DNA of 6,212 nt from CAIKHN01 sp964394565. Lineage in GTDB: Bacteria > Patescibacteriota > Patescibacteriia > UBA9934. Location: assembly GCA_964394565.1 (NCBI GenBank), contig CAYMYA010000029.1, positions 1 to 6,212 on the forward strand, given 5' to 3'. The notes under the pieces are model-generated. The model had not been told where the DNA came from, did no database searches, and saw nothing but the letters and a program-made list of their open reading frames with translations. Positions 1 through 5,508 of this stretch are shown one piece after another; the first letter of the stretch is position 1; every line of letters begins with the position of its first letter. The position numbers and the translations under genes are program-made.

Positions 1-50
1 CGTGGTAACACGTTCAGCCGAGCGGTACTAATAGGTCGAGCTCTCCATTC
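1..50 (+). rRNA. rrl: 23S ribosomal RNA, 3' end (partial)
   Basis: This is the extreme 3' end of a 23S rRNA gene that enters from the left edge. Positions 1-12 form a four-base-pair hairpin with a GUAA (GNRA) tetraloop. They are followed by the conserved terminal segment GGTACTAATAGGTCGAG at 26-42, which matches the 3' end of bacterial 23S rRNA. The mature 3' end is estimated at about 48-52 by comparison with known 23S ends and cannot be fixed from this strand alone, because the pairing 5' end lies outside the window. The 5S gene follows about 180 bases downstream, so this is the distal part of an rRNA operon. The fragment is bacterial but too short to place the organism. Confidence 0.93.
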
Positions 51-65
51 ACTGATTGCGATGTT

Positions 66-188
66 TGAAACTCTTTATTTTGCCCATTTTCGTGTTGTCG
101 CGGCGCAAACTTCCTCAACGTACCAAGCAGTACGTCTCGGAAGCTTTGCTTGCTCCGCCGCGAAACTGGTCTAAAATAAAGAGTTTCA
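66..188 (+). other. 23S-5S spacer: long rod-like hairpin
   Basis: The spacer between 23S and 5S folds almost completely onto itself. The outer arm 66-82 pairs with 172-188 (17 bp, one G-U). Arm 98-105 pairs with 156-163. Arm 106-114 pairs with 139-148, leaving C144 bulged. Apical arm 118-123 pairs perfectly with 130-135 around a six-base loop. Such a rod is probably a processing signal for double-strand-specific cleavage during rRNA maturation. An alternative is a small inverted-repeat insertion, but no flanking target duplication is visible. No tRNA or open reading frame is supported here. Confidence 0.75.
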
Positions 189-204
189 TTACTCGTAATC
201 TCAG

Positions 205-214
205 TGTTCTTTCT
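205..214 (+). promoter_or_regulatory. possible boxA-like antitermination element (weak)
   Basis: TGTTCTTTCT lies between the spacer rod and the 5S precursor stem. It matches the bacterial boxA consensus TGCTCTTTAA at seven of ten positions. BoxA elements recruit NusB/S10 in rRNA operons, but they normally sit in the leader or the 16S-23S spacer, and no boxB is seen beside it. The match could easily be chance in this T-rich stretch. Confidence 0.2.
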
Positions 215-220
215 CTGCAT

Positions 221-358
221 CAAAAGATATTTTGTCTTGGTGGCACTTCCGGCAGGGTCACACCCGTTCCCATCTCGAACACGGTCGTTAAGACTGCACG
301 GGCCGATGGTAGTCAAGGTTGGCGAGAGTAGGTGGCCGCCAGGACAAAGTATCTTTTG
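221..358 (+). other. pre-5S rRNA processing stem
   Basis: Bases 221-244 pair without interruption with 335-358, giving a 24-bp helix that contains three G-U pairs. The inner half (about 234-244 with 335-345) is helix I of mature 5S rRNA. The outer 13 bp (221-233 with 346-358) extend beyond the mature molecule on both sides. In other bacteria such precursor stems are cut by RNase M5 or RNase E-type enzymes; which enzyme acts here cannot be told. Confidence 0.85.
234..345 (+). rRNA. rrf: 5S ribosomal RNA
   Basis: This is a complete 5S rRNA gene of about 112 bases. The diagnostic helix III/loop C region, CCCGTTCCCATCTCGAACACGG, lies at 263-284. The terminal helix is formed by GTCTTGGTGGC at the 5' end and GCCGCCAGGAC at the 3' end, and GGTAGTCAAGGTTGGCGAGAGTAGG near the 3' end provides the helix IV/V region. 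The ends are taken from the terminal helix, and the mature ends may differ by one to three bases. It is transcribed with the 23S gene and is followed by an intrinsic terminator at 366-398 that closes the rRNA operon. Confidence 0.95.
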
Positions 359-365
359 TGAACAT

Positions 366-398
366 GACGAGTCTCCTGTGGCTCGTTTTTGTTTTTTT
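366..398 (+). terminator. rho-independent terminator of the rRNA operon
   Basis: The seven-base-pair stem ACGAGTC (367-373) / GGCTCGT (380-386), with one G-U pair and a six-base loop, runs directly into a T-rich tract at 386-398 interrupted by one G. It lies 20 bases after the 5S end and ends only 18 bases before the next start codon, so the next gene needs its own promoter. Confidence 0.88.
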
Positions 399-401
399 CG
401 T

Positions 402-407
402 TAAAAT
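402..407 (+). promoter_or_regulatory. -10 element of a leaderless SDR promoter
   Basis: TAAAAT matches five of six TATAAT positions and ends eight bases before ATG 416, so transcription would begin at or within two bases of the start codon. No convincing -35 box is seen, because that position is occupied by the rRNA terminator. No Shine-Dalgarno sequence precedes the ATG. Confidence 0.5.
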
Positions 408-415
408 TACGCCGT

Positions 416-1072
416 ATGAACACTGTTGTGATCACTGGCGTCAGCCGTGGCATTGGTCGGGCTATTGCGGAACGATTTTTGAAAAATGGTGATTTTGTTA
501 TTGGCACATCAACGTCGGGCGAATCATCGATCGAGCATGTGAATCTCGTCGTACTTCAACTCGATCTCGCAAATCCGGAAAGCATTGCAACGTGTGCAAA
601 ATCGATCGAAGCAATGGGAAAGAAGATCGATATTTTGATCAACAATGCCGGTATTTGGTCGGGGATTGAAGGTGACCCAATCATGCATCAGGATTTATTG
701 CGCAAAGTGTTGGGCGTGAATGTATTTGGGACAATCGATTTTACTGAGCACATGATTCCACTCATGCAAGACAGCGGGCACATCGTGAATGTATCGTCGC
801 GTCAAGGTTCTCTTACATATGTTCACGAAATTGACTGCCCAGATTATCGAATTTCAAAAGCTGCGCTCAATATGGCTACGCGACTGTTCGCTATGCGCCT
901 CGATGGAAAAATCACCGTCTCTTCCGTTCATCCAGGCTGGGTAAAGACCGACATGGGCGGTTCGGACGCCGACCTCACGCCAGAAGAAGCCGCTGAAAAC
1001 ATTTTCACACTCGCAAATTCCCAAGTCGAAACAGGGCAATTCTGGTTTAAAGGTGAGAAGTTTCCTTGGTAA
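416..1072 (+). CDS. short-chain dehydrogenase/reductase (SDR) family oxidoreductase
   Basis: The 218-residue protein is a classical SDR, an NAD(P)H-dependent cytosolic oxidoreductase acting on carbonyl or hydroxyl groups; the substrate cannot be told. Visible motifs are the cofactor-binding TGVSRGIG (residues 7-14), NNAG (76-79), catalytic Asn102 in VNVFG, the serine pair NVSS (125-128), the catalytic YRISK (Tyr144, Lys148) and HPGWVKTDMGG (172-182), so the full Asn-Ser-Tyr-Lys set is present. An arginine follows the Ser in the glycine motif (R11), which often goes with NADPH preference. The length is slightly short for the family (about 250), with a compact C-terminus. ATG 416 was chosen because it begins the first beta strand; an upstream in-frame TTG at 389 lies in the terminator T-tract. 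It stands alone between the rRNA operon and the TraB-like gene. Confidence 0.93.
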   Translation: MNTVVITGVSRGIGRAIAERFLKNGDFVIGTSTSGESSIEHVNLVVLQLDLANPESIATCAKSIEAMGKKIDILINNAGIWSGIEGDPIMHQDLLRKVLGVNVFGTIDFTEHMIPLMQDSGHIVNVSSRQGSLTYVHEIDCPDYRISKAALNMATRLFAMRLDGKITVSSVHPGWVKTDMGGSDADLTPEEAAENIFTLANSQVETGQFWFKGEKFPW

Positions 1073-1075
1073 GAT
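1067..1075 (+). promoter_or_regulatory. extended -10 promoter before the TraB-like gene
   Basis: TGG-TAAGAT is a TGn extended -10 whose hexamer (1070-1075) ends eight bases before ATG 1084. It overlaps the stop codon of the SDR gene, whose last codons TGG TAA supply part of it. Expected transcription would start about at the ATG. A competing reading is translation from TTG 1066 using AGGTGA at 1051-1056 as ribosome-binding site, which would not need this promoter. Confidence 0.45.
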
Positions 1076-1083
1076 ATTCGTAT

Positions 1084-1989
1084 ATGTCTTTCGATCTTCC
1101 TGCATTCGAACAAAAGAAATTACTGCATTCCTTGCTTTTAACGATGGACCAGGAGGTTGAGGCTCGGAAGGAGGACACTAATGAATATGGCGAGATGCCG
1201 TATTTCGTGAAGCGTTTTGCGGACGGTGATAGAAAGATTGCTTTACTTGGAACGAAACATTCGAGTAGATATGAAGATATCGAAAGGGACGTTGCGGTGT
1301 ATAAAAAAACCGATCCGGAAATTGTTCTTCATGAAGGAAATGATATTCGTGACGTATTCCAAGATATTTTTCCTGGCATGACAGAAGACGCGATACGCGA
1401 ACTCGATCCAGCACTGGTGGCAAAAAATCAAGAGCAAATTTTTTTAGCGTGGCAGGCCTGGAAAGACGGAAAAATTGTGCAGTCGTGGGATCTTCCATTC
1501 GACCAGCAGCTTGAAGTTGTTGCAAAACATCATACGCCGGAAGCGATTGCGGGATTCTTAGTATCTATCGCGTTAAGTAAACTTTATGAAAATGGGACGT
1601 CTCCAACATATGACGCAATGGAAGCAATGTTGGCGAGGGTACTTTCTTTAAAATCTAGAGATGCCCTTTCGCAGCAGGTTCTTGGTCAACGTTTGCCATC
1701 AATTGATGCGACAATTGAGAAATATTTTCAAACAACTCTTGCGTCTTTGGCAGACCGCTTTGCGAATGAGACACTTCGCCGAGAAGACAATGGCATGTTC
1801 CATGGCCGTTTTGATCCAGCTTATCCAGGCGAAACAAATGCAGTTCTTCGTGATATGAATGTCATTCGGGACCGCCGTGCCATCGATGTCATACAGGAGG
1901 TAAAAACACTATACAAGAATATTCTTGTTGTTGCCGGCGGTAGTCATGTTCGAACATGGGGGCCAGCGGTTGCGGAGTTATACAAATAA
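1084..1989 (+). CDS. TraB/GumN (Tiki-EreA-ChaN-like fold) family protein
   Basis: The 301-residue protein carries the sparse signature of the TraB/GumN superfamily, presumed metal-dependent hydrolases or peptidases related to Tiki and erythromycin-esterase-type folds. It has LLGTKHSS (residues 54-61, a GxxH motif with His59), a strand ending in LHEGND (Glu84), the basic RDRRAIDVI helix (262-270) near the C-terminus, and VVAGGSHVRTWG (282-293) with His288. His59, Glu84 and His288 would form the metal site by family analogy. No signal peptide or membrane segment is visible, so a cytosolic location is expected, unlike membrane-anchored TraB/Tiki members. The middle, about 100-230, is helical and unrecognised. 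ATG 1084 is preferred; TTG 1066, which would overlap the SDR stop, is a possible alternative. The substrate is unknown. Confidence 0.72.
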   Translation: MSFDLPAFEQKKLLHSLLLTMDQEVEARKEDTNEYGEMPYFVKRFADGDRKIALLGTKHSSRYEDIERDVAVYKKTDPEIVLHEGNDIRDVFQDIFPGMTEDAIRELDPALVAKNQEQIFLAWQAWKDGKIVQSWDLPFDQQLEVVAKHHTPEAIAGFLVSIALSKLYENGTSPTYDAMEAMLARVLSLKSRDALSQQVLGQRLPSIDATIEKYFQTTLASLADRFANETLRREDNGMFHGRFDPAYPGETNAVLRDMNVIRDRRAIDVIQEVKTLYKNILVVAGGSHVRTWGPAVAELYK

Positions 1990-1997
1990 CGCTATCG

Positions 1998-2006
1998 TGC
2001 TACCAT
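1998..2006 (+). promoter_or_regulatory. extended -10 promoter before the nucleotidyltransferase gene
   Basis: TGC-TACCAT (hexamer 2001-2006) matches TATAAT at four positions, has a TGn extension, and ends nine bases before ATG 2016. No Shine-Dalgarno sequence lies between the upstream stop codon and the ATG. The predicted mRNA leader is zero to about three bases. No good -35 box is present. Confidence 0.42.
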
Positions 2007-2015
2007 TTTTGTACT

Positions 2016-2768
2016 ATGCCAAGCACACGCGTGATTATTCTTGCTGCAGGGAAGGGAACCAGGATGAAAAGTGATATTCCAAAGCCGCTCATTCCCGTGG
2101 CCGGGGAGCCTATGGTGACGAGACTTGTGCGGAGCGTGAAGGAATCAGGAATCGACGAGAAGCCGATTGTTGTTGTTGGCGCGTGGAGTGAAGCGCTTTT
2201 CCGCGAGGCGCTCGACTCCGGTGTTGAGTTCGCTGTGCAGGAAGAACAGCTTGGCACCGGGCATGCAGTACGAGTGGCGAAGAACGCCGCGGACGGTGCA
2301 GAATGCATTGTGGTGCTGTACGGTGACCATCCATTTCTTAGCCCAGAAGTGATTCAGAACATTGCGAGCCTTCAGGACAAACACCCGAATGCATTAGTGA
2401 TGCTTACATCGATGGTGCCGAATTTTGAAGGTGATTTTCAGGCGTTTATTCGTTGGGGGCGGGTGCTTCGGAATGCTTCTGGCGATGTGATTGGTAGCCG
2501 TGAAGCCAAGGATGCGACGCCGGAAGAGCTCATGATCACCGAAGTGAATCCGTGTATTTATGCGTTCCCTGCGCCGTGGGTGTGGGATCGGCTCGATCGC
2601 TTAAAAAATGCGAACGCAAGTGGAGAATTTTACCTCACCGACCTTGTTTCTGCCGCGATGGACGACGGATTGGAAATCGTGACCGCTTCCGCGAACCCAT
2701 TCGATGTGATTGGTATCAATTCTCCTGAAGAATTAGCACGCGCGGAAGCGCTCCGTCGTAAGGTATAG
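2016..2768 (+). CDS. GlmU-type sugar-1-phosphate nucleotidyltransferase, single-domain
   Basis: The 250-residue protein matches the N-terminal uridyltransferase domain of GlmU, which makes UDP-GlcNAc from UTP and GlcNAc-1-phosphate for peptidoglycan and surface glycans. Motifs in order: LAAGKGTRM (residues 9-17) with K23-P24 of the IPKP loop, QLGTGHAV (79-86 region), LYGDHPFLS (101-109) with metal-binding Asp104, the GR...EAKDAT segment (148-168), EVNPCIYAF (176-184), NASGEFYLTD (200-209), and GINSPEEL (233-240) whose Asn235 corresponds to the second metal ligand. GlmU is usually about 450 residues; the left-handed beta-helix acetyltransferase half is absent and a stop follows directly, with no sign of frameshift. 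It is therefore either a monofunctional uridyltransferase or a related NTP-transferase for another hexose phosphate. An in-frame upstream start would lie inside the TraB-like gene; ATG 2016 fits the first beta strand. Confidence 0.88.
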   Translation: MPSTRVIILAAGKGTRMKSDIPKPLIPVAGEPMVTRLVRSVKESGIDEKPIVVVGAWSEALFREALDSGVEFAVQEEQLGTGHAVRVAKNAADGAECIVVLYGDHPFLSPEVIQNIASLQDKHPNALVMLTSMVPNFEGDFQAFIRWGRVLRNASGDVIGSREAKDATPEELMITEVNPCIYAFPAPWVWDRLDRLKNANASGEFYLTDLVSAAMDDGLEIVTASANPFDVIGINSPEELARAEALRRKV

Positions 2769-2790
2769 CTGTCAGGCTTTCTTTTGACAG
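2769..2790 (+). promoter_or_regulatory. inverted repeat over the TrmB-gene -35 box (candidate operator)
   Basis: CTGTCA (2769-2774) and TGACAG (2785-2790) form a perfect six-base inverted repeat with a ten-base spacer. The right arm contains most of the -35 TTGACA, so a bound protein would block RNA polymerase. No T-tract follows, which argues against a terminator for the upstream gene. Autoregulation by the adjacent TrmB-type protein is a reasonable inference. Confidence 0.45.
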
Positions 2791-2813
2791 TCCGCAGATT
2801 GCTCCGGTATTCT
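2784..2813 (+). promoter_or_regulatory. sigma70-type promoter of the TrmB-like regulator
   Basis: A perfect TTGACA (2784-2789) is separated by 18 bases from TATTCT (2808-2813, four of six matches). The hexamer ends eight bases before ATG 2822, so transcription should begin at or just before the start codon. This is the best-supported of the leaderless promoters in the window. Confidence 0.65.
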
Positions 2814-2821
2814 TGCTCTGT

Positions 2822-3577
2822 ATGGAAGTATACGAAGCACTGTTTGAGGCGCTCGGAATCACGTCGAAAGAGGCGAAAGTGTACTTATCGCTCGTCAAAG
2901 AAGGTCCTTCTTCAGTGCGGCAGCTTGCGGCGGCGACGGCAATGAATCGGGGAACGGTGTACGACGTGCTCAAGGTGCTCCAGGCTCATGGCCTGGCGCG
3001 TTTTTATAATGCGGAAACGCGGCAATATTTCGTCGCAGCATCACCGCGCAGGCTTGTGGAAATGGCGAAAGAAAAGGAGCAGGCACTTCACCATGCAACC
3101 GAGGATCTCGGCACCATGGTTTCACAATTGGAAACACTGTACGACGGTGGTGACCGCGACCCGATCGTGCGCATGTACGAGGGGACGGATGGCGTGCGCA
3201 CTATTTTGGAGGATGTTCTCGCGTCTGTGAGCCGAGCTCCCGAAAAAGAATATTATGTGTATTCCTCGAGCGCGGTACGGAACGCTGGATTGTATGCAGG
3301 ATTTCCGGATTTCACGAAAACGCGCATCGAAAAGGGTATTTGTGTGAAAAATATCAGTTTCGGTACGCCGGGCATTGTGTCTGGACTTGATGAACGGAAA
3401 CACGTCATGAGTAGTGCCGGTGCGCCGACGTATGTGCTTATTTACGTCGGAAAAGTGGCCAACATCTTTTTAGATCAACGCGGGGAGTTTATTGGGCTCA
3501 TTGTCGATAACCGTGCCATGTACGAAACACAACGCGTACTCTTTGCCGAACTTTGGGATCGTCTCCCGTCTGAGTAA
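2822..3577 (+). CDS. TrmB-family winged-helix transcriptional regulator
   Basis: The 251-residue protein starts with a TrmB-type winged helix: ALFEALGITSKEAKVYLSLV (residues 6-25), then GPSSVRQLAAATAMNRGTVY (28-47, recognition helix) and VLKVLQAHGLARFYN (49-63). A helical linker at about 76-108 probably dimerises. The C-terminal effector part begins at VRMYEGTDGVRTILEDVLAS (116-135) and continues through alternating strands to LFAELWDRL (240-248), like the effector domain of TrmB regulators that sense sugars in archaea; the ligand here is unknown. It lies after a nucleotide-sugar enzyme gene and before a membrane protein, but each has its own promoter signal, so targets cannot be assigned. 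An in-frame TTG at 2813 lies inside the -10 box, which supports ATG 2822. No Shine-Dalgarno sequence is present. Confidence 0.88.
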   Translation: MEVYEALFEALGITSKEAKVYLSLVKEGPSSVRQLAAATAMNRGTVYDVLKVLQAHGLARFYNAETRQYFVAASPRRLVEMAKEKEQALHHATEDLGTMVSQLETLYDGGDRDPIVRMYEGTDGVRTILEDVLASVSRAPEKEYYVYSSSAVRNAGLYAGFPDFTKTRIEKGICVKNISFGTPGIVSGLDERKHVMSSAGAPTYVLIYVGKVANIFLDQRGEFIGLIVDNRAMYETQRVLFAELWDRLPSE

Positions 3578-3583
3578 GAAGCT

Positions 3584-3592
3584 TGGTATTAT
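3584..3592 (+). promoter_or_regulatory. extended -10 promoter before the membrane-protein gene
   Basis: TGG-TATTAT (hexamer 3587-3592) matches TATAAT at five of six positions with a TGn extension. It ends six bases before ATG 3599, so the first transcribed base would fall on the ATG itself. It lies wholly in the 21-base gap after the TrmB-like gene. No Shine-Dalgarno sequence is seen. Confidence 0.6.
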
Positions 3593-3598
3593 TGATGT

Positions 3599-4240
3599 AT
3601 GAACATTCTCGCGCTTTCTGAAAAGCTCGGAAGGGACTTTCTCGGGAAAGGACGGAAATTCTTTGACGACGTTGCCCGTCTTTTGCGTGCGGCACCGCTT
3701 TTTGGAGGCGCGGTGGTTATATCTGGTGTCATTCTCGGCCTTGGGCCAGCGTTATGGTGGCAGTTTTTTGCGCAGTTTATCGATTCTGCCTACAGTTCAC
3801 GTGGCGTTGGCACGATCACGAGCGATCTTTCTCACGCAGCGCTTTGGATCAGCATGCTCGCCGCACTTATGGTGATCGCCGCGGCGTACATCGCGCAAAC
3901 GAAGGCGTTATCACGCACGATTGCGTTGACGATCACTGTGTGGGGCATCGCAGCCACTCACGTTCTCGTCATGATGCCGATCACGAAAGCATTTCTTGTG
4001 TTTCTCGCGATCCTTTCAATCGGTTTTCAGATCATTCGCGACCGTTATGGCCGTATCGCACTCGGTATGACGTTGTTCTTGTTGGCAGTTGGAACGATAT
4101 ACGATCTCTTGCTCATGATGACACGCCGGAGCTTTTCCGTGGGCAGCATGCTTGAGTATGCGGGAGTGGTCCTTGTACTTACCACGCTTGTCGCAGTGCT
4201 TTCTTCGCGTAGGCTGAGGGTAGCAGTATGCGGATCATAA
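3599..4240 (+). CDS. six-helix integral membrane protein of unknown function
   Basis: No family is recognised in this 213-residue protein. A basic, amphipathic N-terminus of about 33 residues is followed by six probable membrane segments at about 34-60, 80-99, 105-126, 129-146, 152-174 and 184-203, and a short basic tail (RRLR at 204-207). Loops are short; the longest, 61-79, is polar with serines. Under the positive-inside rule the basic N- and C-terminal regions would both be cytoplasmic, consistent with an even number of helices. No catalytic or metal-binding motif stands out. The gene has its own promoter and its last 13 bases overlap the start of the EndoQ-like gene, so the two are probably co-transcribed. 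Whether that means shared function or only compact packing cannot be told. Confidence 0.8.
   Translation: MNILALSEKLGRDFLGKGRKFFDDVARLLRAAPLFGGAVVISGVILGLGPALWWQFFAQFIDSAYSSRGVGTITSDLSHAALWISMLAALMVIAAAYIAQTKALSRTIALTITVWGIAATHVLVMMPITKAFLVFLAILSIGFQIIRDRYGRIALGMTLFLLAVGTIYDLLLMMTRRSFSVGSMLEYAGVVLVLTTLVAVLSSRRLRVAVCGS
4216..4219 (+). promoter_or_regulatory. Shine-Dalgarno sequence of the EndoQ-like gene
   Basis: GAGG (within TGAGGG) lies eight bases before ATG 4228, a normal spacing for pairing with the anti-Shine-Dalgarno sequence. It sits inside the 3' end of the membrane-protein gene. It is notable because five other genes in the window lack one, in keeping with this gene being internal to a transcript. 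Confidence 0.6.
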
Positions 4241-5487
4241 CGGACTGGCACTTGCATTCCCGGTTTTCCCGGGCCTGTTCTCAAGAACTAACACTCGAGA
4301 ATAACGCGTTATGGTGCGAGAAAAAGGGGGTGAACGTGCTCGGTACTGCAGATTTTACGCACCCTGTGTGGTTTGCGGAGATGCAGGAGCGGCTCGTGGA
4401 GGCCGAGCCGGGATTGTATCGCCTCAAGTCGGGTGCACACCCATCCATGCGGTACATGATGACGACGGAGGTCGCGCAGATTTATACACGTGGGGGAAAG
4501 ACGAGGCGGACGCATAACATTCTCATGGCGCCGACCATCGAAGTCGTTGCAAAGATTAATGCATGGCTCGACAGCGCAGGATTCAATCGAAAGGCGGACG
4601 GACGACCGATTCTCGGAATCGATTCCGAAGAGCTGTATAAGCGGCTTCGCGATATCGACGAGCGTATTGTGCTCATCCCGGCTCACGCATGGACGCCGTG
4701 GTTCTCCGTATTCGGCTCGAAATCCGGATTCGATAGCCTCGAAGAGTGCTTTGGAGAGATGACTCCGTATATTTATGCGCTCGAAACTGGCCTCTCGAGC
4801 GATCCGCTCATGAATCGTTCGCTTTCTGCACTTGATGGCCGAATGCTCATTTCGAATTCTGACGCGCACTCGCCGCGAAACTTTGGTCGTGAAGCGAATG
4901 TGTTCGACATTGACCCCGCGAAGTATTCGTATGATGAGTTTATTCGCATTCTTAAGGAACGAGATACGAAATCGTTTCAGTACACCATCGAGTTTTACCC
5001 AGAAGAAGGGAAGTACCACGTCGACGGGTGTGCGAACTGCAACTTTTCATGTGAGCCAAACGAAACGAAGATGATCAACGGGGGCTGCCCGACGTGTAAA
5101 CGCCCACTCACCATCGGCGTCCTTTCCCGCGTTGCCGACCTTGCCGATCGCGAGCCAAGGATGAACGGTCACGTTTCGTATAAATCGATTGTCCCACTTC
5201 AGGAAATCATCGCTGAATGTCTCGGCGTCTCGTCGACATCGGGCAAAAAAGTGCAGGAACTATACGAAAAGATGATCACAAACATCGGCAACGAATTTCA
5301 CATTCTTCTGGATGCCGATCATGCACTCATCACCGCAATCGCCGGAGAACGCATCGCTGAAGCAATTCATCGAGTCCGTTCCGGAAAACTCTCCATCACG
5401 CCAGGATACGACGGAATTTATGGGAAGGTAAAAATATTCGAGGAGGAATTCTCACGATTTTCGAAGAAACAATCCGCGTTGTTATAA
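4228..5487 (+). CDS. endonuclease Q-like PHP-domain DNA repair nuclease
   Basis: The 419-residue protein matches endonuclease Q, which cuts DNA 5' of deaminated bases (uracil, hypoxanthine, xanthine) and abasic sites. The PHP domain (about 1-250) shows DWHLHSRFSRA (6-16; His8, His10), GTADFTHPVW (39-48; Asp42, His45), MTTEVAQIY (78-86; Glu81), IPAHAWTPW (150-158; His153) and SNSDAHSPRNFG (209-220; Asp212, His214), the expected metal ligands. A zinc finger follows, Cys268-x2-Cys271 and Cys287-x2-Cys290, with an extra Cys275. It is followed by PLTIGVLSRVADLADREP (293-310), a helical region, and PGYDGIYGKVKIF (392-404), both typical of the family. Homologues are often misnamed UvrD helicase, but no Walker motif is present. 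The last residues, QSALL, resemble a sliding-clamp-binding peptide. Start: ATG 4228 with GAGG upstream and the first PHP strand immediately after. Confidence 0.9.
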   Translation: MRIITDWHLHSRFSRACSQELTLENNALWCEKKGVNVLGTADFTHPVWFAEMQERLVEAEPGLYRLKSGAHPSMRYMMTTEVAQIYTRGGKTRRTHNILMAPTIEVVAKINAWLDSAGFNRKADGRPILGIDSEELYKRLRDIDERIVLIPAHAWTPWFSVFGSKSGFDSLEECFGEMTPYIYALETGLSSDPLMNRSLSALDGRMLISNSDAHSPRNFGREANVFDIDPAKYSYDEFIRILKERDTKSFQYTIEFYPEEGKYHVDGCANCNFSCEPNETKMINGGCPTCKRPLTIGVLSRVADLADREPRMNGHVSYKSIVPLQEIIAECLGVSSTSGKKVQELYEKMITNIGNEFHILLDADHALITAIAGERIAEAIHRVRSGKLSITPGYDGIYGKVKIFEEEFSRFSKKQSALL

Positions 5488-5496
5488 CGCATTGAT

Positions 5497-5505
5497 TGCG
5501 ATAAT
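5497..5505 (+). promoter_or_regulatory. extended -10 promoter of the coiled-coil gene
   Basis: TGC-GATAAT (hexamer 5500-5505) matches TATAAT at five of six positions and has a TGn extension. A weak -35, TTGTTA at 5479-5484, lies 15 bases upstream. Transcription would begin about 5512, leaving a leader of about 78 bases before ATG 5590, unlike the other promoters here. Confidence 0.55.
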
Positions 5506-5508
5506 CTA

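Noticed and set aside
56..404. Open frames across the 23S-5S spacer and 5S gene
   Set aside because: The stretch is accounted for by rRNA, paired spacer arms and a terminator.
3754..4155. Plus-strand open frame of 133 codons inside the membrane-protein gene
   Set aside because: It is an out-of-frame, His/Arg-rich product without a start signal, embedded in a gene with clear hydrophobic periodicity.
4309..5019. Long minus-strand open frame of 236 codons
   Set aside because: It is the antisense shadow of the EndoQ-like gene; the plus strand shows all PHP motifs, while the minus-strand product is Arg/His-rich without any recognisable domain.
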